From assembly GCF_008642315.1 (NCBI RefSeq), contig NZ_CP029192.1:1674001-1738000 (forward strand): a stretch of 64,000 nt of DNA, given 5' to 3'. Shown here one piece after another: positions 49,799-58,319 of the stretch. Under the pieces are notes generated by a model. It was not told where the DNA came from. It did no database searches and was given only the letters and a program-made list of their open reading frames with translations. Positions within the stretch are counted from its first letter, which is position 1. Each line of letters opens with the position of its first letter. Both the position numbers and the translations under genes were made by a program. This stretch comes from Streptomyces venezuelae (GTDB lineage Bacteria; Actinomycetota; Actinomycetes; Streptomycetales; Streptomycetaceae).

Positions 49799-50623
49799 AT
49801 GCCCATCCCGCGCGTACGCCGCTGGAAACCCCTGGCCCTGACCGCGGCCGCGGTCCTCGCCGGCATCACCGTGCCGGCCACCGCCACGGCCACCCCCACC
49901 CCCACCAACGCCCCGGTCACCGCGGCCGTCGGCACCTATGACGACACGTACTACAAGGACGCGCTCGGGAAGACAGGCCCCGAGCTGAAGTCTGCGCTGC
50001 ACACGATCGTCAGCGAGCAGACCAAGCTCTCGTACGACCAGGTCTGGGACGCCCTCAAGACCACGGACGAGGACCCGGCCAACAGCTCGAACGTCATCCT
50101 GCTCTACTCCGGCACCTCGCGGAGCAAGAGCAGCAGCGGCGGCGACCAGGGCGACTGGAACCGTGAGCACGTCTGGGCGAAGTCCCACGGCGACTTCGGC
50201 ACGGCGACCGGTCCCGGCACCGACGTCCACCACCTGCGCCCCGAGGACGTCACGGTCAACAGCATCCGTGGCAACAAGGACTTCGACAACGGCGGCAGCG
50301 CGGTCGAGGGTGCCCCCGGCAACCTCACCGACGGCGACTCCTTCGAGCCCCGCGACGCGGTCAAGGGCGATGTGGCCCGCATGATCCTCTACATGGCGGT
50401 CCGCTACGACGGCGAGAGCGGCTTCCCCGACCTGGAGCCCAACGACAAGGTGGACAACGGCAGCGCGCCCGCCATCGGCCGCCTCTCCGTCCTGAAGAAG
50501 TGGAGCGACGAGGACCCGCCGGACGCGTTCGAGAAGAACCGCAACCAGGTCATCTTCGACAAGTTCCAGCACAACAGGAACCCGTTCATCGACCACCCGG
50601 AGTGGGTGGAAGAGGTCTATTGA
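49799..50623 (+). CDS. Secreted endonuclease I family nuclease
   Basis: 274-aa precursor with a signal peptide (about 1-32) and an endonuclease I/NucM beta-beta-alpha-metal domain: YYKDALGKTGPELKSALHTI, GDWNREHVWAKSHGDFG (catalytic His), TDVHHLRPEDVTVNSIRGNK (metal-site His/Asn). It would cut nucleic acids outside the cell, probably for phosphate or nucleotide scavenging. ATG 49799. Confidence 0.92.
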   Translation: MPIPRVRRWKPLALTAAAVLAGITVPATATATPTPTNAPVTAAVGTYDDTYYKDALGKTGPELKSALHTIVSEQTKLSYDQVWDALKTTDEDPANSSNVILLYSGTSRSKSSSGGDQGDWNREHVWAKSHGDFGTATGPGTDVHHLRPEDVTVNSIRGNKDFDNGGSAVEGAPGNLTDGDSFEPRDAVKGDVARMILYMAVRYDGESGFPDLEPNDKVDNGSAPAIGRLSVLKKWSDEDPPDAFEKNRNQVIFDKFQHNRNPFIDHPEWVEEVY

Positions 50624-50645
50624 CCCGACCCTGACGAGTCAGCGG

Positions 50646-51677
50646 TCACCGGCCGGTGAACGCGAGGATCTCGCGGGTCACGGCCTGCGGGTTCTCCTCG
50701 GCCAGCCAGTGCCCGGACTTCGGGATCTCGGCCGCCCGCGTGACGTTGCGCAGCATCGGCGTCAGGGTCGGCCGGGTCGCGGCGAGGGAACCGGTCGCCG
50801 TGAGGAGGAGGGTGGGGGTGTCGGTGGGGGCGGCCGCGATGTTGTCGCGCTCGTCCTCGTCGAGGGTCCGGTAGAGCTCGAAGCCCGCGTGCAGGGCGTC
50901 GGGACGGCTGTAGGTGCGGGCGTACTCGTCCGTCTCCTCCCTGGTGAAGGGCGGCTTCGTCCGCGTGCCGCCGAAGGCCGTGCCGCCGTGGGCGACTTGT
51001 GTGGCGAACGCCGTGATGTATGCGCGTACGTCCTCGCGGTCGTCGACGAGCTTCTCGGGGATCGCGCGCTGGCTGTTGAACGCCATGTGCCAGGAGAACG
51101 TCCGGTACCGGGCGGCGGGGAGCTCACGGCCCGGGAGCGGATAGTCCATGTGGACGTAGGAGTTGACCTCGCGGGGGTATCGCGAGGCGTACTGCGCCCC
51201 GACCCCCGCGCCCAGGTCGTGTGCCACCAGGTCGAAGTCGTCCAGCCCCATGCGGTCGCGGAGCAGTTCGTGGACGTAGCGGGCGAGTGTCTTCTTGTCG
51301 AACCTCTCCGGGCTCCCCTTGCTGTCGCCGAGGCCGGGGAGGTCGAGCGCGTACACGGTGTGGTGCTCGGCGAGCGCCGGCATGATCTTCCGCCACTCGT
51401 ACCAGGTCTGGGGCCAGCCGTGGAGGAGGACGAGTGCCGGGCCTTTCCCGCCGGTCACGTAGTGCATGCGGACGCCGCGGACCTCGGCGTACTTGTGCTT
51501 GAACGTCGCGGCGAAGGCGGCATGCTTTGCGGTGGTGGTGCCGTCCGAGGAGGTGGTGACCGGGGGCGCCGCCGCCGCTCCGTCCGGCGCGTCCCATCCG
51601 ACCGTGCCGCCCACGGCCAACGACAGCGCCAGTGCGCCTGCTCCGAGGAGTGTGCTTCTGCTTCGGGGAAAGGTCAT
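50646..51677 (-). CDS. Exported epoxide hydrolase-like alpha/beta hydrolase
   Basis: 343-aa protein with an N-terminal signal-like segment (RSRSTLLGAGALALSLAVGG). The catalytic domain has HGWPQTWYEWRKIMPALAEH, a nucleophile elbow with Asp (FDLVAHDLGAGVGAQYASRY) as in epoxide hydrolases and haloalkane dehalogenases, and catalytic His in IPKSGHWLAEENPQ. ATG 51677 was chosen over GTG 51737 because it starts directly at the signal peptide. It diverges from the XRE-cupin regulator. Confidence 0.87.
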   Translation of the reverse strand: MTFPRSRSTLLGAGALALSLAVGGTVGWDAPDGAAAAPPVTTSSDGTTTAKHAAFAATFKHKYAEVRGVRMHYVTGGKGPALVLLHGWPQTWYEWRKIMPALAEHHTVYALDLPGLGDSKGSPERFDKKTLARYVHELLRDRMGLDDFDLVAHDLGAGVGAQYASRYPREVNSYVHMDYPLPGRELPAARYRTFSWHMAFNSQRAIPEKLVDDREDVRAYITAFATQVAHGGTAFGGTRTKPPFTREETDEYARTYSRPDALHAGFELYRTLDEDERDNIAAAPTDTPTLLLTATGSLAATRPTLTPMLRNVTRAAEIPKSGHWLAEENPQAVTREILAFTGR

Positions 51678-51775
51678 GGTGCGATCGTGAGGTGCCCCCT
51701 TGCGGAACCGCACGGAATTTTGCAGCCTTGCAAACACCGCACGTCCCCGGTGACCGCAGAAGGGTGCCGACCGCT

Positions 51776-52348
51776 GTGACCGAAGACCAGGCCGTACTGG
51801 AGAACGTCGGACCGCGACTCAGAGGCTTCCGTCAGGCCCTCGGCCTCACCCTCGCCACGCTCGCGGAGCGCACGGGACTCACGCCGAGCACCATCTCGCG
51901 GCTCGAACGCGGGCACATCCGTCCCACCCTGGAACAGCTCCTTCCGCTCGCCCGCGCGTACGCTGTGCCGCTCGACGAACTCGTCGCCGCGCCGGCCGTC
52001 GGCGATCCGCGGGTCCACCTGCGCCCCTTCCGCAAGGACGGGCTGACGTTCGTGCCGCTGGGCGTGAAGACGGGCGGCATGCGCGCGTACAAGGTGATCT
52101 ACCCGCCGATGTCGCAGCTCCCGCCGCCGCGCTTCCACGTGCACCCCGGCCGGGAGTGGTTCTACGTCCTCCACGGGACGGTCCAGCTCGTCCTGACCGA
52201 CACCCGGACGGAACTGACGGCGGGTGAGGCGGCGGAGTTCGACACGGCGACGCCGCACTGGATCGGCAACGCGCGGGACGACATCCCCGCGGAGACCATC
52301 GCCATCTACGGGCAGCAGGGCGAGCGCGTGCACGTGGCGGACGTCTGA
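51776..52348 (+). CDS. XRE-family regulator with C-terminal cupin domain
   Basis: 190-aa one-component regulator. The N-terminal helix-turn-helix (FRQALGLTLATLAERTGLTP, STISRLERGHIRPTLEQLLP) is followed by a cupin (FHVHPGREWFYVLHGTVQLV, GEAAEFDTATPHWIGN). GTG 51776 in frame with GTG 51764; AGAAGGG upstream fits either. It diverges from the exported hydrolase gene, its likely target. Confidence 0.88.
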   Translation: MTEDQAVLENVGPRLRGFRQALGLTLATLAERTGLTPSTISRLERGHIRPTLEQLLPLARAYAVPLDELVAAPAVGDPRVHLRPFRKDGLTFVPLGVKTGGMRAYKVIYPPMSQLPPPRFHVHPGREWFYVLHGTVQLVLTDTRTELTAGEAAEFDTATPHWIGNARDDIPAETIAIYGQQGERVHVADV

Positions 52349-52357
52349 GAGGCCTGG

Positions 52358-52399
52358 AGGTCTTGAGGTCTTGAGGTCTGAGAGGTCTTGAGGTCTGAG
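52358..52399 (+). repeat. Short tandem repeat AGGTCTTG/AGGTCTGAG
   Basis: Five 8- or 9-bp units begin at 52358, 52366, 52374, 52383 and 52391. It starts 9 nt after the regulator stop in the 227-bp gap before the DUF4232 gene; the rest of the gap shows nothing clear. Confidence 0.7.
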
Positions 52400-52575
52400 A
52401 CGTTCCAGTCACTCGTTCCAGGGTGACGGTCTTTGCGCTGGTCAGCGGCCGTTTCAGCGTTCCGGCGTCCCGTATCGCCGGTGGGTGCTGGCGGCCGGGA
52501 CGGGTCACGGCCCAGGCTGTGGATCGTCCGAGCGGCCCGCCGGACGAACCACTCACCGCACCCATGGAGTTCCCG

Positions 52576-53103
52576 ATGCGTTCGCGTCTCGCCGCCCGCC
52601 CCGCCCGTCTGGTCCTGACCGCCGTGGCCGCCGCGGCCCTCGCCACCACCGCCGCCGGTACCGCCCTCGCCGTCGGCGGGCAGTCCAAGGCCCCCGTCGA
52701 GCAGCTCTGCGGGACCAACGACCTCACCTTCAAGGTCACCGAGAAGACGCAGGCCGGCGGCTACCTGCTCGTGACGGCCAAGGCCAAGCCGGGCATCACC
52801 TGCTACCTGGAGGGCACGTTCCCCTCCGCCGGCTTCGGCTCCCACCCCGACCGGCAGGTCACGCCCGTCGAGCAGGCCATCACCGACACCGTCAAGGTCT
52901 CGGGCTCCAAGGCCGCGTACGCGGGCATCAACCCCAAGTCGACCAACGGCGACTTCGGCGCGGAGTTCGACTGGATGGCCATCGCCGTCTCCGGTGACGA
53001 GGCGAGCGCCACCGACGTCCGCCTCCCCAGCCCGACGCTGATCGACAAGCCGAAGAGCACGAACTGGCACGCCAACGCGGCGGACGCCGTCCCGTTCGAC
53101 TGA
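52576..53103 (+). CDS. Secreted DUF4232 protein
   Basis: 175-aa precursor with a signal peptide (about 1-35, ARLVLTAVAAAALATTAAGT). The mature beta-sandwich has two Cys (EQLCGTNDL, GITCYLEGTF) and FDWMAIAVSGDEASATDVRL, as in DUF4232 proteins of unknown function. ATG 52576 is preferred to ATG 52564 because GGAG lies at the right distance. Confidence 0.82.
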   Translation: MRSRLAARPARLVLTAVAAAALATTAAGTALAVGGQSKAPVEQLCGTNDLTFKVTEKTQAGGYLLVTAKAKPGITCYLEGTFPSAGFGSHPDRQVTPVEQAITDTVKVSGSKAAYAGINPKSTNGDFGAEFDWMAIAVSGDEASATDVRLPSPTLIDKPKSTNWHANAADAVPFD

Positions 53104-53150
53104 CGGGTCTCCAAAGCACTGACGAGTCTCCTGACAAGTCTGCAAAAGCA

Positions 53151-53189
53151 CGGCCGGTCCGCCGCTGCCCCCCGGCGGCGGACCGGCCG
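53151..53189. terminator. Bidirectional terminator between convergent genes
   Basis: Perfect 15-bp stem, CGGCCGGTCCGCCGC (53151-53165) / GCGGCGGACCGGCCG (53175-53189), 9-nt loop, between the DUF4232 stop and the serine hydrolase stop. Confidence 0.85.
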
Positions 53190-53215
53190 CTCCCTCTCCC
53201 CCAGCCCCTCGGGCC

Positions 53216-54325
53216 TCAGGCCGACGCGAACCCCAGCGCGCAGCCGTAGCTGAACTCCGTCTCCAGGAGGTCGCTGAAGACGCCGATCGGGTCCTCCCAG
53301 TGGCCCGTCGCCCAGTCGGCGTTCATGTTCACGGCGAGCATGTGCGTGCCGTCGCGCGTCCCGTAGACGTACGACCAGGAGCCGAAGAGCGCGCCGCCCA
53401 TCCCCCAGACCGCCGTGCCGGAGGGCAGGAGCAGGCGGGAGATCCCGATGCCGTACGTGGTGCGCGGGAGCCAATCGCGGGTCGGCACCATCGTGAGCAA
53501 CTCCCGTTGCTGCTCCGGTCGCAGGAGGCGTCCTCCGAGAAGGGCCGAGAAGAACCGGGTCAGGTCGTCGACGGTGGAGATCATGCCGCCCGCCGCCCAG
53601 TACGGGCTCGCCTCCAGTTCCGTGACGTCGTGGACCGGGGCGTCCGGGTCGGGCGAGAACAGCTTGGTGTAGTGGTGTGCGTGCGGCTTCGGGAGGGTCT
53701 GGTCGGCCGTCGCCGGTAAGGAGGTGCCGGTCAGGCCGAGCGGGCGGACGATGCGGTCGGCGATCTCCGCCGCGAGCGTCCGTCCCGTCACCCGCTCGAT
53801 GATCATTCCTACGACGATGTAGTTGGTGTTGGAGTACGCCCAGCCCGTCCCCGCCGGGAAGTCCGCCGGGTGCGACAGGGCGATCCCGACGAGGTCCGCC
53901 GGCGTGTAGGTCTCCTGCGTGGTCAGCGCGGCCTGGTCGTGCGTGTAGCTGTAGATCCCGCTGGTGTGGTCGAGAAGCTGTCGGACGGTGGTCGTGGTGC
54001 CGTCGTGCCCGTTCCCCCGGAGCACGCCCGGCAGCCACTGTTCCACCGTGTCCCGCAGCGTCAGTTTGCGTTCGCCCACGAGCTGTTGGAGCACAGCGGC
54101 GACGAACGTCTTCGTGATGCTGCCGATCCGGAACCTCTCCTCGTGCCCCCTTGGCCGCCGCGTCCGCCGGTCGGCTACCCCCGCCGTGCCGCACCAGTTC
54201 CCGCCCCGGTCGCGCACCTGGGCGATGATGCCCGGCACGCCCCCTTCCCGCACGGCCCGGTCGAGGACGTGCTGGGCGGCTTCGTGGCCACCTCGGGTGG
54301 GCGCCACAGGCGTGGCGTCTTCCAT
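53216..54325 (-). CDS. Beta-lactamase-fold serine hydrolase (DD-peptidase-like)
   Basis: 369-aa protein with all active-site motifs: SxxK in FRIGSITKTFVAAVLQQLVG, Tyr-x-Asn in GTGWAYSNTNYIVVGMIIER, and a third-strand candidate (WGMGGALFGSWSYVYG). No signal peptide is visible from ATG 54325 (MEDATPVAPTRGG, with AGGGGGG upstream), so it may act inside or be exported non-classically. Likely substrates are D-Ala peptides or esters. It diverges from a dual-HTH regulator. Confidence 0.9.
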   Translation of the reverse strand: MEDATPVAPTRGGHEAAQHVLDRAVREGGVPGIIAQVRDRGGNWCGTAGVADRRTRRPRGHEERFRIGSITKTFVAAVLQQLVGERKLTLRDTVEQWLPGVLRGNGHDGTTTTVRQLLDHTSGIYSYTHDQAALTTQETYTPADLVGIALSHPADFPAGTGWAYSNTNYIVVGMIIERVTGRTLAAEIADRIVRPLGLTGTSLPATADQTLPKPHAHHYTKLFSPDPDAPVHDVTELEASPYWAAGGMISTVDDLTRFFSALLGGRLLRPEQQRELLTMVPTRDWLPRTTYGIGISRLLLPSGTAVWGMGGALFGSWSYVYGTRDGTHMLAVNMNADWATGHWEDPIGVFSDLLETEFSYGCALGFASA

Positions 54326-54347
54326 CTGAACCCCCCTGGTTCTTTCG

Positions 54348-54498
54348 TACGTCGTCTTGCGTACGTCACCTTGCGCTTTCTTTCGCGACCACTGAAAGCT
54401 ACGTTGCGCAAGCGGCCGTCTGAAGTGACAACGGCGTACAACTCCGTGGAACAGCAGGCTTTTTGGGGTCACGTAGCGTTACCGATGAGGGCTAACGC
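54348..54498. promoter_or_regulatory. Repeat-rich divergent control region of hydrolase and dual-HTH regulator
   Basis: Two abutting 14-bp direct repeats, TACGTCGTCTTGCG (54348-54361) and TACGTCACCTTGCG (54362-54375), match at 12 of 14. The palindrome TTGCGCAA lies at 54404-54411, and GCGTTA (54476-54481) / TAACGC (54493-54498) form arms 11 bp apart, 17 nt before the regulator start. Confidence 0.55.
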
Positions 54499-54514
54499 AA
54501 CGCAAAGGGGGAAC

Positions 54515-55474
54515 ATGGGCGGCGGACGGCTGACAGCGGACGACCGGAGAGCGATCGAGGCGGGGCTGTCCGACGCGTTGTCGTACGCCGCCATCGCCCG
54601 CCGGCTGGGGCGGGCGACCTCGTCCGTGAGCAGGGAGGTGGCCCGCAACGGCGGCCCGGACGCCTACCGCGCGGAGCACGCCGACCGCGCCGACACGTGG
54701 CGGCGGCGCAACCGGCTGCCACCCCGGCGGCCCACGGCCCCCGCACCGACGCCCCCGGACGCCGAGACGTCGGGAGAAGCCACGCACGGACCCGATCCCG
54801 CCGCAGTCCACGCCTACGTGGACAAGTTCGCCGCCCTGCTGATCGCGGTCGGGCTGCCCCGCACGGCCGCGAGGGTGCTGGCGTGCCTGGTGACCGCCCC
54901 CACCGGGGCCGAGACCTCCGCCGAGCTCACGCGGCGGCTGAAGGTGAGCCCGGCCTCGGTGTCGAAGGCCGTCGGCTACCTCGAAGGGCTCGACGTCCTC
55001 AGCCGCGAGCACGAGCCCGGCCGTCGCCGCGACCGCTACGTCATCGACGAGGAGGTCTGGCTGCGCGCCTGGCTGACCAGCGCGCACAAGAACGCCGCGT
55101 GCGCCGCGACCGCCCAGGAGGGCGCGGACCTGTTCGGGCCCGACACCCCCACGGGCGCGCGGCTCGGGGCGATGCACGCGTTCTTCGCCGGGATTCACCG
55201 GAGCATGACGGGCCCGCCGACCTCCGCCGCCATCGAGGACGCGCTGACGGTCCTGGCCGCCCTCTTCCATGCGGCCAGGCCCCTCACCACCAGCGAGCTC
55301 GCCGTCGCCCTCGGCTGGCCGACGTCGCGCGTCATCACGGCGGTACAGGCCGCCGGGCACGATCCGGGAGTCCGGCTCACGCGCGAGCAGCGGGCAGCGC
55401 TCTCCGGGCCCGCGCAACCGCCCGGGGAGGGGCACGCCGCCGGCCGACGTTTCAGTCGTCCAGCGTCTTCATGA
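54515..55474 (+). CDS. Transcriptional regulator with IS30-like HTH and GbsR/MarR-like winged helix
   Basis: 319-aa protein. Residues about 1-60 form an HTH like that of IS30-type transposases (LTADDRRAIEAGLSDALSYA, AIARRLGRATSSVSREVARN). A Pro-rich linker follows, then a GbsR/MarR-type winged helix (about 100-190: VLACLVTAPTGAETSAELTR, RLKVSPASVSKAVGYLEGLD) and a C-terminal helical/HTH part (RPLTTSELAVALGWPTSRVI). No catalytic transposase domain, so a regulator. ATG 54515 follows AAAGGGGG; upstream ATG 54485 is less likely. It probably controls the divergent hydrolase. The last 23 nt overlap the convergent phytase gene. Confidence 0.8.
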   Translation: MGGGRLTADDRRAIEAGLSDALSYAAIARRLGRATSSVSREVARNGGPDAYRAEHADRADTWRRRNRLPPRRPTAPAPTPPDAETSGEATHGPDPAAVHAYVDKFAALLIAVGLPRTAARVLACLVTAPTGAETSAELTRRLKVSPASVSKAVGYLEGLDVLSREHEPGRRRDRYVIDEEVWLRAWLTSAHKNAACAATAQEGADLFGPDTPTGARLGAMHAFFAGIHRSMTGPPTSAAIEDALTVLAALFHAARPLTTSELAVALGWPTSRVITAVQAAGHDPGVRLTREQRAALSGPAQPPGEGHAAGRRFSRPASS

Positions 55475-56759
55475 CCTTGCCGAGGTCGACGAACTTGAAG
55501 TTCGTGGCGGGGCGGTCGCCGTCGCCGGGGGCGTCGTGGCCGTCCTGGACGACGAGGAGGCCGTGCGGGTACTTCGGCCCGAGCGGCTCGTTCAGCGCGG
55601 CCGCGCCGTCGCACTCCTCGGAGCCGTCGAGCGCGCCGCCCGCCGGGGTGACCCTGAAACCGCCCTCGTACTCGTTGTGGTCGCTCAGTTCACGGTCGTA
55701 CGCGGCGAAGGTGTCGTCGCCCTGGCTGGAGGCGAGGAGGTACCCGTCCCCGTCGGCCTCATTGACGAGGGTGAGGCCCTCGACGTCGGCGGTGATCCGC
55801 TTGCCGCCGTACCCGGGGTCGGCGCCCGGCGTGCACTCCTCGGTCTCCTCGTCGTAGACGCCGGGAACGCCGTACTCCCGCACCTTGTCGACGAGTTCGG
55901 GCCTGCCGGTCAGGTCGGCGCGCATGCGCCAGATGCCGACGTCCTCCTGCCCCGCGTACAGCGTGCCGTTCGCCGCGTCGACGACCATCCCCTCGACCTG
56001 CGGCAGTTCACCCGGTTCGTTGCACGGGCTCCACGACGTGCCGTTCGGCAGCCGGAACGAGGACGGCAGGTCCAGCGTGCGCAGTTTGCGGTACGTGACC
56101 TTGCCGCCGGGGGCCGGGAGCAGTTCGAGGAGCGCGACGCTGGTGCGCTCGCGGCGGCTGACGAGCGCGTACGAGCGACCGCTCGCCTTGTCCTGCCAGG
56201 TCGCGAGGCCGTACGCGGTGCGCTGCTCGTTGATCTCGGCCTGGTCGGCGGAGAAGACGGGCGGCGCCGCGGGGTCCGTGACGTCGGTGAGCGGCCCGCC
56301 GGACCGGTCGCGGTCGATGCGGTAGAAACGCAGCCGGTCGTGGCCGCGGTCGCTGGTGACGGCGAGGTCGGCGGAGCCGGAGGAGAGCTTCAGGCCACGC
56401 ACGAGGTCGACGTTGTTGAAGCGGCCCGGCGCGTCGTCGGGGCTGTCCGCGGGCGGTGCGGCGACGGACTGGACGGGGCGGGCGTCCAGGTCGTAGGCGC
56501 GCAGGCCGCCCTCCTTGGCCGTGGCGATCACCAGGCTGCGCGCCGGGTCGGCGGTGTCGCGCCAGATCGCGGGGTCGTCGGCGTCGGCGTTGCCGCCCGC
56601 GTCGTCGTCGTGCAGCACGGGGGTCTCGGCCCGGGGCGTGACCCCGGGCAGCGGGTCGGCGGCCACGGCCGTGGCGGAGGCCGAGGTCGCGGCGAGCACG
56701 GTGGTCAGCGCGAGGACGACCGAGCCGATCGTTCGACGGGTCGGACAGTGTCTGGTCAC
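55452..56759 (-). CDS. Secreted beta-propeller 3-phytase
   Basis: 435-aa precursor with a signal peptide (about 1-34) and a six-bladed-propeller phytase domain: DADDPAIWRDTADPARSLVI, AKEGGLRAYDLDARPVQSVA, GRFNNVDLVRGLKL, YGLATWQDKASGRSYALVSR, QVEGMVVDAANGTLYAGQED, GIWRMRADL, DVEGLTLVNEADGDGYLLAS, SSQGDDTFAAYDR. It removes phosphate from phytate with calcium outside the cell. GTG 56759 has GAGGAGA upstream. A PHO-box-like pair lies about 100 nt upstream. Confidence 0.94.
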   Translation of the reverse strand: MTRHCPTRRTIGSVVLALTTVLAATSASATAVAADPLPGVTPRAETPVLHDDDAGGNADADDPAIWRDTADPARSLVIATAKEGGLRAYDLDARPVQSVAAPPADSPDDAPGRFNNVDLVRGLKLSSGSADLAVTSDRGHDRLRFYRIDRDRSGGPLTDVTDPAAPPVFSADQAEINEQRTAYGLATWQDKASGRSYALVSRRERTSVALLELLPAPGGKVTYRKLRTLDLPSSFRLPNGTSWSPCNEPGELPQVEGMVVDAANGTLYAGQEDVGIWRMRADLTGRPELVDKVREYGVPGVYDEETEECTPGADPGYGGKRITADVEGLTLVNEADGDGYLLASSQGDDTFAAYDRELSDHNEYEGGFRVTPAGGALDGSEECDGAAALNEPLGPKYPHGLLVVQDGHDAPGDGDRPATNFKFVDLGKVMKTLDD

Positions 56760-56859
56760 GCGATGTCTCCTCGTTCCGGGAACGGATGGATCTTGCGTGA
56801 GACTGGGCCTTGCCGGTGTCGGCGCGGCGTACGCGACGCGTCCGGTAACACCCCGCCCG

Positions 56860-56877
56860 AATGTACACAGGGTTAAC
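56860..56877 (-). promoter_or_regulatory. PHO-box-like direct repeat upstream of the phytase gene
   Basis: On the minus strand GTTAACC (56877-56871) and GTACATT (56866-56860) are 11 nt apart, the spacing of Streptomyces PHO boxes (consensus GTTCACC). The first matches at six of seven positions, the second at four. A single weak pair. Confidence 0.35.
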
Positions 56878-56888
56878 ACGCCCTGGTT

Positions 56889-57329
56889 TCAGTGGGGTTG
56901 GGAGAGCACGGCGAGTTCCGCCCACACCGTCTTGCCCGCCTTCCGGCCGACGACGCCCCACTCGACGGCGAGCGCCGCCACGATCGTGAGCCCCCGCCCC
57001 GTCTCCCGCTCGGGCGACGGCGCGTCGCGCGCCACCAGGGGTGCGCCTTCCGCGCGGGCATCCGCGACCTCGATACGCAGCGTGTCCGCACGCAGCGTCA
57101 GCCCGAGCTCGAAGTCGAGGCCCGGCACGAGGCCGTGCGTCACGGCGTTCGCGGCGAGCTCGGCGACGATCGCCTCGGCGGCGTCCGAGAGTTCGGTGTC
57201 GTACGCGATCCCCCAGCCGTCCAGGTGATACCTGGCCAGCCTCCTCGCGAGGCGTGCGCCCCGGGGCGTGGCACTGAAGCGTTGCGCGAAGGTGCGGGGT
57301 GCGGCGGCGGGGCGCGCTTGCGTCGACAT
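56889..57329 (-). CDS. HATPase-fold regulator (RsbW-like ATP-binding protein)
   Basis: 146-aa single-domain GHKL ATPase: DAAEAIVAELAANAVTHGLV (N-box), LRIEVADARAEGAPLVARDA (G1-like), ETGRGLTIVAALAVEWGVVG (G2). Such proteins in Streptomyces act in small signalling groups with XRE-DUF5753 and DUF397 proteins, as here with the divergent pair at 57483-58561. ATG 57329. Confidence 0.9.
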   Translation of the reverse strand: MSTQARPAAAPRTFAQRFSATPRGARLARRLARYHLDGWGIAYDTELSDAAEAIVAELAANAVTHGLVPGLDFELGLTLRADTLRIEVADARAEGAPLVARDAPSPERETGRGLTIVAALAVEWGVVGRKAGKTVWAELAVLSQPH

Positions 57330-57482
57330 GGCGGCAACGGTGGCCGTGCACGACTGTGGACACCAGGAGCAAAACTCGTACGCTGCGTAATTGTACGAGT
57401 GCGAAGGGTGGACAGTACGGGTAACGGAACGTGAGCATGGGCGCGTTGGCGCAGACCGATAGCCGAGCGTCAGGGGATACCC

Positions 57483-58319
57483 GTGATGTCGTCAAGTGCG
57501 ACGAGCAGTAATGAGCCCGAACCGACCGATGGCTTGAAGGCGTTCGGCGCCGTCCTGAAGAGCTTCCGCAAACGCGCCGGGTACACGCAGGAGTCCCTGG
57601 CCGAGGAGATCGGCTACTCAGTCCATTTCATCGCCTCCGTCGAACAGGGCCGCCGCTTTCATCCGCCCCGGTTCGTCGACCAGTGCGAGGCGACGCTGGA
57701 TGCGTTCGGGACGCTGCGGCTGGCGGCGAATCAGCTGTCGCGGCAGCGGGGTCTTGCGTCCTGGTTCCGGCGGTGGGCGCAGCTGGAGCAGGAGGCGGTG
57801 GCGCTTTCGACGTATGAGTGCCGGTTGATTCCGGGGTTGTTGCAGACGGAGGCGTATGCGCGGACCCTGTTCGTCAATCAGCTGCCTCCGATGGGCGACG
57901 AGCAGATCGAGGCCCAGCTGGAAGCGCGCGTGGAACGTCAACTGCTCCTCACGGAGCGGCCGAACACCGCGTACAGCTTCATCCTGGAGGAACACCTGTT
58001 CCAGCGCCGCATGGGCGGGCATGAAGTCACCATGGAACTCATCGACCATGTTCTCGGACTCGCCGAGCGGCGGAACATCGAGCTTCAGATCATGCCGGTG
58101 ATGCGGGAGAGTCATGCGGGACTGGATGGGCCCGTTCGACTCCTGGAGACACCCGAGAACCAGTGGTTCGCCTACGCCGAGAGCCAGCGGAGCGGGCAGC
58201 TCATCTCCTCCCCGAAAGAGATCAGCGTTCTCCAGATGCGGTATGCCAGGATGCGCGCACAGGCTCTCTCGTTCGACGACTCGATGAGCCTGCTGGAGCG
58301 GATGCGAGGAGCGCAATGA
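57483..58319 (+). CDS. XRE-family DUF5753 regulator
   Basis: 278-aa protein. The N-terminal XRE HTH (LKSFRKRAGYTQESLAEEIG, YSVHFIASVEQGRRFHPPRF) is followed by the DUF5753 domain (ALSTYECRLIPGLLQTEAYA, RPNTAYSFILEEHLFQRRMG, NIELQIMPVMRESHAGLDGP, VRLLETPENQWFAYAESQRS). GTG 57483 or ATG 57486; AGGGGA upstream. The stop overlaps the DUF397 gene (ATGA). Confidence 0.93.
   Translation: MMSSSATSSNEPEPTDGLKAFGAVLKSFRKRAGYTQESLAEEIGYSVHFIASVEQGRRFHPPRFVDQCEATLDAFGTLRLAANQLSRQRGLASWFRRWAQLEQEAVALSTYECRLIPGLLQTEAYARTLFVNQLPPMGDEQIEAQLEARVERQLLLTERPNTAYSFILEEHLFQRRMGGHEVTMELIDHVLGLAERRNIELQIMPVMRESHAGLDGPVRLLETPENQWFAYAESQRSGQLISSPKEISVLQMRYARMRAQALSFDDSMSLLERMRGAQ

Noticed and set aside
54515..54700. 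IS30 insertion sequence
   Set aside because: Only the HTH head is similar; there is no DDE catalytic domain, inverted terminal repeats or target duplication.
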